Of a stretch of DNA of 64,000 nucleotides, positions 50,737 to 60,798 are shown in pieces. Positions within the stretch are counted from its first letter, which is position 1. Every line of letters starts with the position of its first letter. Below the pieces are notes generated by a model. That model saw nothing but the letters and a program-made list of their open reading frames with translations. It had not been told where the DNA came from and did no database searches. This DNA is from Dirofilaria immitis. Lineage: Eukaryota; Nematoda; Chromadorea; Rhabditida; Onchocercidae. The stretch is from NCBI GenBank assembly GCA_024305405.1, contig JAKNDB010000092.1:907001-971000 (forward strand), in the 5' to 3' direction. A program made the position numbers and the translations under genes.

Positions 50737-50822
50737 AAAGAAGGAGAAGGAAGAGAAGAATAAGAAGAAGGAAGAAGAGGAAGAAGAGGAGGAGGAAGAT
50801 AAGAAGGAGGAAGAGGAGAACA
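50737..50822. repeat. polypurine GAA/GAG tract
   Basis: About 85 bp of G and A on the plus strand, broken by only two or three T residues, composed of AAGAAGG, GGAAGAGG and GAGGAGGAGG units. Confidence 0.9.
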
Positions 50823-50906
50823 ATATTTTTATATTATTGTTGTCGTACTCCCTGCTGGATAAATGAGTGGAACAGCATGAGGTAATTTTCATTAACTTCA
50901 CCCAAT

Positions 50907-51200
50907 TAATTATGCTAATTTGTTACAAATAAAATAAAATAAGAGATAGAAGGATGAAAGTTTCGCGTGCTTATACTTGTTGATTTCCGGGAAAAGGCGG
51001 GAGAGCGGGAAGGCGGGAAAATATTACTAATGTTGGAAATTGATTATAAATGAATTAATTATGGTAATTTGTTACAAATAAAATAAAATAAGAAATGAAT
51101 GGATATAAGTTTTGCGTCTTTATATTTGTTTATTTCCGGTAAAGGGCGGGAAAGCGGGAAAATAATATTACTGATATTAGAAACTGATAATATATATATA
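50907..51200. repeat. tandemly duplicated ~147-bp module with GCGGGAA motifs
   Basis: Copy 1 (about 50907-51053) and copy 2 (about 51054-51200) share AATTAATTATG-TAATTTGTTACAA, ATAAAATAAAATAAGA, TTTGCGT/TTTCGCG, TTGTT-ATTTCCGG, then a G-rich core, then ATATTACT-ATxTT. The G-rich cores hold GGCGGGAAAA and GCGGGAAGG (about 50995-51021), and GGGCGGGAAA and GCGGGAAAA (about 51143-51163). These resemble E2F/DP sites. Confidence 0.75.
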
Positions 51201-51691
51201 TCGGGTAGACTAAATATGCATAGATTGCAATTTTTTTATATTATTTATCTTTTCCTTTCTAAGCATCATCAAACTTCAAACTTCAAAGGATTAATGAATA
51301 GAAATGGTTGTTTAAATATTACGATTAGTTGTAAAGATGAAAAAATGGTATAATTGGATTAAAATATAATAAAACAAATTTATAGATAGAAATTTAATTA
51401 AATATTAAAATTGAATTTTGTTCAATTTTATTAAATAATTTTGGTAATATAAACTGATAAGTTTTATTATTATCAATTAAATGCTAATTAAATTGCACTA
51501 TTGTACTCAGTTTGACGAATTCCTATAGCACAAAATTATAAGATTTAATAAATAATTGAGCTTCAACATCACATTATTAAATCAATCAAATTTATTTACT
51601 CAATTAAAAATTCGAATATAAAAAAAAAAAAAAACGAAACTATTTTGTTATCATTTTCACAAATATGAATTTAGTGGAGCATAAGAATTGA

Positions 51692-51988
51692 TACATAATT
51701 AATATATATAATGCGAATCAAAACACGAATAATTTAAATGCCATAATTTAATAATTCAATTGGATACGATAATAGTTATAATATTCATATAACCTGTATA
51801 ATGACAACAATAACCGATTGAATCGATTTATAAAGTCCTACAAATAAAAAAATAATTTTAAAAGAAAAGTAAGGAAATAATAACAGTCATCAATAATTAG
51901 TATTAATATATAATTAATATATATAAATAAGAATTAAAATATAAATAATCAAATGCCATAATTTAATAATTCAATCGGATATGGCAAA
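51692..51988. repeat. direct repeat of ~75 bp, copies ~215 bp apart
   Basis: Both copies begin with TAATTAATATATATAA and end with AAATGCCATAATTTAATA followed by ATTCAAT(T/C)GGATA. The final block is almost identical in the two copies. Confidence 0.75.
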
Positions 51989-53736
51989 ATTGTGTTTGCA
52001 AAATCCGGCGAAACAACAATGATAATACGGTTTGATAGCAAAAATAATCATAAACTTACAAATGAAGAAATAATTTCGGAAAAAAACTTATCCAAAAAAA
52101 GCAATATGAAAAAAAGATATGAAAGAATAAAAATAACCGATATGGCCATCGATAAAAATGAAATGTGAAACGATCGGATGGATTTTTATGACCACCGTTG
52201 GTTAGCAAGTAATATCGTTGGAAAGTTTTATTTTGGATAATTTGTAATAATGACAAAGAGAAAAAGTTGGGAAATGATAACAGGTGAAACAGAAAGGATG
52301 TAGAGAATGATAAATGAAGAAGTAGTTTATTTTTTAGCTTTCATGTAAAATTCGTTTGAAATTTTACCGTATTTTAATGAAATTCAATTTCAGTAAATTT
52401 TTAATCAAATTTGTTTTTTAAAAAATATTCTGAAATTTTGGAGCTAAAAAGAAAAGCAAACTTTGATATATTTCATTTGAATTCATTTTTAAATTCTGAC
52501 CTTTGAAAAGTTAGCAAATGAAATATGACATTCTTTTCTGTAACCTAATTCATTCATTTATTTTAACTTCTTTATGAATTTTATTTGTAATTTAAAATAT
52601 TTTAATTAAATCCAATTTTAATTATATTTTTAATCAAATTAACTTTTTAATTTTAATACATTTCATGCAATAATATTGCCAATTATATTAATTAAATGAT
52701 AATTTGCAATATTTTCTTTGTATAAAATTAAATTATTTGAAGTATTACTTTATAAATTTTTTCAGAACTATTTGAGAAAGAATATTGATTGATGTGGAAG
52801 TATTTTTATAAAACTAAGAATGCTTATTTATTTCCTTTCTGTTCTTTCCCTAGAAAATGTTATCAAAAAATTATGCACTGAAATTAAGAAGGCAAATAAT
52901 TCAAAAGTAAATTGTTTGAAATTAATTTTAAATTTTGCAATTAAAAGAAATGAATAATAGGAATTAGATAAGCAAAAAGTAATCTGGAAGAAATTATTTT
53001 ATTTAAATTAATCTCTCCCTTAAATTATGATCTATTTTCATTTTCTCTTTTTCTTTTTGCCGCCTTTTTTAAATGTAAGACTGAAATTTGAATTTAAAAA
53101 ATTCATAAAAAAATAGTTTACAAAATTGTTATAATACACAAACTGAAGAAAATTAATTAAATATGAAACAGTTCTATTTTCAAGGTCTTTATTGCAATAA
53201 ATATTAAAGAAATCAGTAACTTTTTTTTCTCAAAATATCAGAAATCAAAAAAGAAATGATTGATTGAAAAGGTGTGAGAAGAAAAGTTTTTTATTTTTGG
53301 AAAAAAGAATGGAATAAAAAGTTGAATTTTTTTTGAATCGACGAAAAATATGAATAATCTCAGAGATACAAGAGAAAAGGAACAACTATTAATAATGTAA
53401 AATTGAGGAAGTTGTTTGAGTATATTTGGTTTTATAACGGTAATAATAATATTAACGATTATTGGGATGCTATTTTTCACATAATAATCTATTCCAAATT
53501 TTTTCCTTCCCGCGTTATTCGGGAATTGACTTTATTTGATTTCTTTTGGTTTTTCGATCTTTTGGGAAAAATTTTCCCATTCCTCAATTCATCAATTTTT
53601 TTCCTTTCCTTCTTTTTTCTAGTCTAACCAATTTAACTAATTTTTCTTTTTCTCGCCTTTTCATTTTCTCAATCTAAAAATAACAGTTGTTGTGTGTATT
53701 TATATGTATACATATATATATCTGTGTGTATGTGTA

Positions 53737-53741
<5 letters not shown>

Positions 53742-53813
<72 letters not shown>
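53742..53813. repeat. (TG)n microsatellite
   Basis: About 35 uninterrupted TG units preceded by a TATG-rich lead-in. The Cys/Val frame over it is an artefact. Confidence 0.95.
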
Positions 53814-53818
<5 letters not shown>

Positions 53819-53956
53819 TTATTTACTATTTACAGTTTATATTATATTTTATTAATATTCATTTATATACACAATCCTTTATTATTTATTTAATAAGCTG
53901 TTAAACCAAGAATTAAACCAACGATTCAATTAGCGACAAATTTAAATTAAAATGAT

Positions 53957-54052
53957 GTTTGATTATCCAACGTGGATAACTGTGGCAGGTCTAGAGCTAA
54001 TACATGCATCAAAGCTCCGATTTTTGAACGAGCGCATCTATTAGGTTAAAAC
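53957..54052 (+). pseudogene. 18S rRNA fragment (truncated, non-functional)
   Basis: The segment contains GGATAACTGTGG, CTAGAGCTAATACATGCA, AAGCTCCGA, GAACGAGCGCAT and TATTAGGTTAAAAC, in the order found in the 5' domain of eukaryotic small-subunit rRNA. Similarity stops abruptly after TTAAAAC at about 54052; the left edge is less clear (53953-53972). Only about 0.1 kb of the ~1.8 kb molecule is present. One or two changes, such as GTGGCAGGTC where GTGGTAATTC is usual, point to decay. It lies about 140 bp beyond a TG microsatellite, in the 5' intergenic region of Notch. Confidence 0.85.
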
Positions 54053-55619
54053 TGTTCTCACACACACACGCATACCAACATATTAATTTGATTATCGAAT
54101 ATTAATTAACTTTTGATTCAGTAAATATTGAATGAATAGTAAAAGTTTGTTTATATAAATAAATATTAAATATGTTAGGAATAAATATAAATTGTAAATA
54201 ATAAATATTAGTAAGCAAATAATAAATATAAATATTTAATTTAATAAATATTTAATAAATAAATAATAAATATTTAATTTAATAAATAATTTAATAAATA
54301 AATAATAAATGTTTAATTTAATTATCGAGTATTCGCTTACATTTTGATATCAAATAAAAGCAAAAGATGTACTAAATGAATATTAAATATGATATAAATA
54401 GTAAATAATAAATAAGTATTGATTTAAGAACAGACCTATTTTTTTAAAAAAATACAAAATCTTGCGATAATAACATTTATTAAATATGAGGTGAAAAGAA
54501 AATGAATATTATTAAATTTATTTGCCTTTCTTTCATAAATAATTATTTAATTTGTTAAATGTTTGATAAAATGTATATTAGAGGCAAAAAAAAATTCAAA
54601 TAATTCAGTTAAAAGTAATAATAAATTAAAATTATCGGCAACAAATTTTCTCAACAATCAAATTCTCACCCATCCTACTGATACACGAATTTCTTCTTCC
54701 AATTGACAAGATTGAATTACTCGACTAAATTTAAGTTATTCGAACAGAATTTTTAAATTATTCAATTAAAATTTGCCAAAAAAATTAAAAATGAAGATGA
54801 AAATTTTTTGCAATAAATTTTTGTAACAATTATAATTATATATCTTCGGAATGATAAGAAAATTTCATTCTTCTGGTTAAAAAAATGATTGGATTAGAGA
54901 GAAGGAGATAGAAAGAATGACAGAGGGAAATTTAATCTCATCCAAAAATGAACCATTAATTAGAAGGTTAAATCATTGATGGCTGATTTCAGAAGATATT
55001 TTTGAAATGCTTTGACATCGATTTTACTAGCAATTTTCCCATGTAATGTCAGCAATTTTGTTATTTGCATAATCTGTTTGAATCGCTTCAAAAATCATTA
55101 AATTGTTCGATTATCGCTTTTTGATCGGAATAATTAGTTTGTTCTGATTTGTCAGCTCAATGTTATATTCAACCAATAATTTCTATCCTTTTTTTTCTTA
55201 ATGTTATTTTCAAATTTCAAATATAATAAAAGTGAGGAATATGGGAGAGGAAGAGAAAAAGAAAAGAAAACCTCTCAGATAAAAATTCCTCGCTTCAGCA
55301 TTATTATTATTTTAAAAGATGATAGGTAAAACAATTAAATTAATGATAAATAAAGCCTATTCCTTGCTTAATAATTTGATCACTAATCAAACTGCTGATA
55401 AATCAATAAGTGATATATTTTGATAAAATTTTAGAATAATTATTTAAATTATAGAATTTGTGATAATTGCGGAAATATTTGGCTAATTTAATGAACTCCT
55501 ATCATAATCAACGTGGTCTTTAATAATCAAATGATGAGAAGTTGATTAGGCATTGGAAAAGAAAAAGAAAATGAATTATTCTAAATGATTTTCGATTTTT
55601 GCTCACCCTCCCGGATTTG

Positions 55620-55836
55620 TTATATGACCTTTCGAATTTTCTTTTTTCCCTTCCGCTTCTTATGTGACCTTTTAGAGTTTTGCTTCATTTTTCCGGAATT
55701 GTTACATTATATTTTAAACTTTTGTTCCATCCTTCCGGACCATTATATGATCTTTTAGATTTTTGTTCCATCCTTCCAGACTTCTTATATGACCTTTTAA
55801 ACCTTTGTTCCATTCTTCCGGACTATTATATGACCA
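55620..55836. repeat. tandem minisatellite, ~5 copies of 41-42 bp
   Basis: Copies begin near 55620, 55660, 55702, 55743 and 55785, with a partial copy at 55826. The pattern is TTATATGACCTTTTA, then TTTTGTTCCAT, then CCTTCCGGAC. The period is nearly constant. The unit contains TGACCTTTT, i.e. AAAAGGTCA on the other strand. Confidence 0.85.
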
Positions 55837-56391
55837 TACTTGACAATCATTATGCCTGACTCGACTCTTTAATCTTATAATTTTTTTCAAAAAAACCTTA
55901 AGCGTCCTTCAAGGAGATTTCATTCTGCTTTCGTTGAATGCAAATAAAGTACGGTATTTCATAAATTGAAAATTTTAGAAGACACATTTTCATCATCTAA
56001 TTTGATCATTTCAAATTTTTCAATTCTTTTTGAAAAAATTTTGATAAAAATGATTGATAGTAAAAAGAGAAATGAACTAATTTTAATCTAATAATGAATA
56101 TTATTATTAGCTAGTTAGAATAATCCAAAAATATGATTGACCAGTATTATTTATAAGGTCAAAGTTTAAGAAGTTCACATTACTATAATAATTTCATTTT
56201 TTTCCGTCAAATTCTCGATATTATGCTTCATTTTAAAATTTGTATCGAAAAAGAAAGATTTACGCAAATATTATAAGAATTTGCAAATATATGGAAGAAT
56301 ATCAATACTGAAATATTGCATGCTGATTATCGAGAATGAATAAATGGATTCATCTTTCATGATGGATTTATCGGATAATCCTCCACTTTCA

Positions 56392-56414
56392 GCGCCAGAA
56401 GTTTAATCTGGCGC
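56392..56414. other. GC-rich perfect hairpin
   Basis: GCGCCAGA (56392-56399) pairs perfectly with TCTGGCGC (56407-56414) across a 7-base loop. It is unusual in such AT-rich surroundings. No coding or terminator role is known. Confidence 0.6.
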
Positions 56415-56427
56415 CGCTAACATCATA

Positions 56428-56505
56428 TGCATGCAAACATGCAAACACGCAAACATGCATGCATATAATGTAATACCAAACATGCATGAATATAATGTAA
56501 TACCT
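56428..56505. repeat. short tandem repeats of AAACATGCATG and ATATAATGTAATACC
   Basis: A CATGCAAACA-type array is followed by two copies of CATGCATG(A)ATATAATGTAATACC. Intergenic. Confidence 0.8.
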
Positions 56506-58216
56506 CTTGTTGCATTTGTCAACAGCTGCAATCGCTTCTGAATTAGATCATTATTTGTTTTTGCTTGAGTAAAATAAATAAAAATTTTTAGATAAATAAA
56601 ATAAAAAAGAAAACAATTAGATACTAGATACGGATTATTTAAGTTTTGAAATTTTCATATAATTATTTAATGATTATTTATCTTAGTTTTGAAAATATAA
56701 TTGAAATTGAAATACTGCAGAAAAAGAAATTGAAAAATGCATTTTTGAGGGAATGAGGAAAGAGAAATAGTAATGATAATGAAATATGGGCAATTACTGA
56801 TAATAAATGAATTGATAATAAGTTACCTTTATCCATTTACAAATAAGCATTTGTGATTTAATGATTTAAATCATTGTTATTTCATGCTAACTGATATTTT
56901 CAATAAATTTAATCTAATTGTTCTAGCTAGAATTTAATTATTCTCTAATAATTATCCCTATTGGTTCCTTAAGTTTATGAATTAAGAAATCTGAAGGAAT
57001 TATTCCTAACAATTATTCCTATTCCTTGCTTAAATTTAGGAATTAAAATATCTGAAAAAAAACTTTATCGAATTTATTAGAGATCGAGAAGCAAGAAAAA
57101 ACAAAATTTCATTCTGGAATTAATTTTAACCAAAAAAAAAGAGAGAGGGAGAGAGAATGAAAATTATGACTGTTAAGAGATATTGCAAATAATTGAGAAA
57201 TGTAAAAATCTCATAAGGTCAAATGGAAAAATGTCATTCTTGCAAATTTTGCAAGTAACAAATTTCATGGGAACATGCATTTGTAGCAAAATAACAAGTC
57301 ATCAATGCTCTCAACATTTTAATGGATGCCGTATTTTCCACTTTTTATCGTTTTTAAATTTAAAATTCAACAATTTATACATTGTTTGAAGATTAGCATA
57401 CACTAATCTATGCATAAATTTTATTATTACTTTATGATTTTTGAAATTTAAAGAAATCGAATGAGAAGTAATTTAAATTATATCGAATAATTTGAGGCAT
57501 ATATCGTTACAGTATATTGGTATATATGAATTATTAAATATTCTAGATATATTGTTAATTAATTAAATTTATTTCATCGATATTTCCGAGCATCCGAATA
57601 GATCTTTTAATCCATCTGTTTAGTTAATTTACTGGCAGTTTTAACTATTCATTTTATTATTGGCATAAAATTTATTTTCGAACTTATTCTAATGAAATTG
57701 TTAAGCTCAAACTTATGCTGAGCAGTTAATTCGAACCTATTCTTATTCTGATAAAATTGATATGCTCAGACCAATATGTAATGTCGGATCTTAAACTTGT
57801 CAATAAGAAATAAATGAAGAAAATTTAAATTCAGGCTTCATATAATAATATTCTGGGAAGATTTTTTTACTAAAATAAACTGCAAACAAAATTTGAATAA
57901 CATATTACTTCATGTTGGCTGAAGATTAAGTTACATCACACAGTTTTATTTTATGAATAAACTTTTAAATTTTACAAAATGTGTTAATTATAAATTTCAA
58001 TTAGCAATAGAAGATTTCAATTGTATCTTAAATTTCATTCCATTAAATTTAAATTGAATAGATTTCGTTTGTCATAAATTTTATTTATCATTTATAAATA
58101 AATTTTGATATATTTCATTTATCTTTTCAATTATATCTTTTTCATATTTAATTTTAAGTAAAGAAATAAATAGGTATTTCAGTTTACAAAATTAGAATTT
58201 GTTTATCATTCGAATA

Positions 58217-58415
58217 TTATAAAGTGGAATATTTTTTCTTTAGCCCACAATTAGAATCACTACTACTAGTTTTGTCGGTAAGTTCATAGAATGTGTGAGT
58301 TCTCATTACATTCTCAAGAAATACTTTCCCATGAATGAATCTTCGAAATGATGCGACATCTTGTCGCCGTATAATGACCCTTCCATCAAGTGCTGTATTT
58401 AACGGTATCCATAAG
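58217..58415 (-). CDS. candidate terminal exon of an unknown minus-strand gene
   Basis: After a TTTTGAACAG acceptor the frame reads about 65 codons to a TAA at 58217-58219. Its composition is balanced (Arg, Val, Asp, Phe, Glu, Thr, with few Lys/Asn/Ile runs), unlike the random frames nearby, and it ends K-K-K-Y-S-T-L. I do not recognise a domain. A second possible acceptor (AATACAG, exon from 58392) would fit the phase of the upstream candidate exon at 59659-59704. The gene is incomplete and may be spurious. Confidence 0.3.
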
Positions 58416-58469
58416 CTGTTCAAAAATAATTACTTCTAATAATTGATTACTTAAATAAAAATAAATCTT

Positions 58470-58690
58470 TCTATTTCTAAATTTTGAATTAAAATTCTAA
58501 AATTTAAATTAACATTGAACTAAAATTCCAAAATCTGAATTAAAGTTAGATTGAATTTTTAAAATTTAAACTAAGGTTAAATTAAAACTCCAAAACCTTA
58601 GAAGAAATTGAATTGAAACTCGAAAATTTAAATTAAAGCTGGATTGAAATTTGTTAAAAATGAAAATTGAACTGGAAATGTTTAAATTGG
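58470..58690. repeat. degenerate tandem array, ~6 copies of ~32 bp
   Basis: The unit resembles AAATTAAAGTTGAATTAAA followed by CTCCAAAATTT. It repeats with divergence from 58476 to about 58690, and weaker relics continue to 59000. It lies between the two candidate exons of the unknown gene. Confidence 0.6.
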
Positions 58691-59658
58691 AAATATTTAA
58701 GTTGCAATTTAAAATTCTTAAAATATCCTAATCATTCGATTACTAAAATTTGCATCGAATTAAATTTGAACAAAAAAATTAAATTTTAGACTGAAATTCT
58801 AACTTAAATTACTGTTTAACTGAAATTTATGAAATATGAAAATCGAACGAATCATTCGAACTATAATTTAAAAATTAAAAGAAATAAAAATATGTGCAAC
58901 AATTTGATTGCTGGCATTTGCAACTATTAAATTTGAATAATAAGAAATTAAATTTTAGAAATGAAAATCGGCTTAAATTTGACGCTAAAAATTTATTTTC
59001 CTTTTTAAAAGCAAATAATTTTTTCGACAACAAACCGATTGGATATCATAATATTTTGCGATGAATTTATTTAATTCAATTCCAAAAATTTTGTATCCTT
59101 TAAAATTCCATTTAATTAATTCTTTAAGCAAACAAATTTAAAATTAAAAAGTCCTAGAAAAAACTCATATCGAAATTTTTGAAATTTAATTTTTTCAAAA
59201 TTTAATCGAATAACTCATTTGTATTTGTGCTAAATTTTTTGAAAAAATAAACAAAACATTGAAAGATCATAAGTCATTTTTAATTAAAATATTACAGATC
59301 TTTATTTGAAAAGATATCCTTTCAAAAATAGATTTTGTTTTTGTTTTTTTTTTAGACGACTAATCTCTGATGAGGAATGAAAGGAAGGATTTACGATTTT
59401 GAGCTTTGCCTTCCCAATGATATATCTCTTATAGTCGAAATAGAATCTTAATTGGAAGAGAATTTGAAATTACAGTATTGTTAAATAAATAATTTTTAAA
59501 TAATTAAAATAAAATAAAATTATGAAAAAATTGTGAAATGACAAATTGAAGTTTCTCATAACAGTTAATAATGAAATAATAATTCTTCTTTCATCTTTTC
59601 TTTTCTCTCTCTCTTTCTTTCTTTTTCCTTTTTTTTCTTCCTCAATTAAAGCATTTAC

Positions 59659-59704
59659 CTTGATATCCCATGAAAATTAACACATTATTACACCGTTCTC
59701 GTTT
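59659..59704 (-). CDS. candidate 46-bp internal exon of an unknown minus-strand gene
   Basis: A TTTTGACAACAG acceptor and an AAG|GTAAAT donor flank a 46-bp segment open in only one frame (K-R-E-R-C-N-N-V-L-I-F-M-G-Y-Q, phase 1 at the end). The splice signals are good, but no family is recognised and no start exon was found upstream. Confidence 0.2.
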
Positions 59705-60071
59705 CTGTTGTCAAAAAGAAAAAACGATAACAATATTCACATGTGAATTGTAATTATAATTACCTTCGGGTCATAGTTCACACGATATTTTTTCCTTTAT
59801 GAACTCATATTGACAATAATTAGGATTAGATATCGCATCGCTCTTGTGCTATTTATTCACATTCGTCATTTTTGAAATATTTCTTTCTTTCTTTTTCTTC
59901 ACATATTTTTCCCATTAAAAATTTCAAAATGAAAAATTTCAATGAGAATAAAGGAAAGATAATTATGATAACACTTCTTGGCAATAAGGCAAAAATAGGG
60001 CAAAATTATCATTTCTTGTTACAATTTCTTTCCTTTTTTTAAAAATCGAAATTAATATTAAGAATCTTGTT

Positions 60072-60113
60072 AAACGATCATTCACTATACTATAACGATC
60101 ATTCACTATACTA
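60072..60113. repeat. 21-bp tandem duplication
   Basis: ACGATCATTCACTATACTAT occurs twice in tandem, followed by shorter related ATACTATATCG pieces. Downstream of rpl-5. Confidence 0.9.
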
Positions 60114-60798
60114 TATCGTATACTATATCGGATATACCCTAATCATGTATGCCGGAATTTATCTAAACATAAATTCTCCGTAATGAAAACTTATGACATT
60201 ACTCACAAAATCATTCCTTCTTCTTCATTTAATATGTCTGATCAGACGCTGTTTTTATCTAAACACTCCGTTTGGGTTGATCAGTATGATCCAATTTATC
60301 TTGGGCTTTAAAATTCCCCGGAGCCGATTTCGTTCTGATATTTAACCTATCATTTACTAACATATTATCATGCCGACACATGCATTCATTTTCAACAAAA
60401 TGATAAACCATTACTATAGAGAAGTAGTAATAATCGAAACTTCCTGTCTCACCTTGACTAGCAACTTAAGCTGTAATTCATATTAAGCGCAAAGCGAATA
60501 ACATATCCGTAAGCAGAGGAATTCATATGACTCAATGTAAAAGCAAATCATTAAATGAACTAGAATTTAGCGATCACACGTATTAGTATAGTTTTGCACC
60601 CTAAACTGCCAATAAATAAAAATATCTGATCCGCTTGTCAAATGTCACGATCGGCAGTTATCCAATTCTGCAGTTATAATCTATCCAGTGCTGCTCATCT
60701 TTACATACTTTGTCACATGAATAAAATTAACCATTTATATGATAACAATTTTATAATTCATAGGGATGTAAAATGACATCAATCAAAAGACTTTTCAA
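60114..60798. other. 3' flank of rpl-5, less AT-rich, unexplained
   Basis: On the minus strand this follows the rpl-5 stop. Base composition is more balanced than in the rest of the window, with segments such as GATCAGACGCTG, CCGTTTGGGTTGATC and CCCCGGAGCCGATTT (about 60239-60331). Short frames exist on the minus strand but none is supported by both an acceptor and homology. It could hold a 3' UTR, a conserved noncoding element or an unrecognised RNA gene. Confidence 0.3.

Larger units (their letters stand above)
45441..58216. other. upstream/intergenic region 5' of Notch
   Basis: No supported protein gene in 12.8 kb. It likely includes the Notch promoter; untranslated exons cannot be excluded. 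Listed separately are a short-repeat cluster with a GC-rich core at 46660-47220, degenerate tandem repeats at 47262-48210, a purine tract at 50737, duplicated modules at 50907-51200 and 51692-51988, a TG microsatellite with an 18S rRNA fragment at 53.7-54.05 kb, a minisatellite at 55620 and a hairpin at 56392. Open frames at 46037-46291, 52056-52256, 53238-53627 and 57183-57389 look random. Confidence 0.55.
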
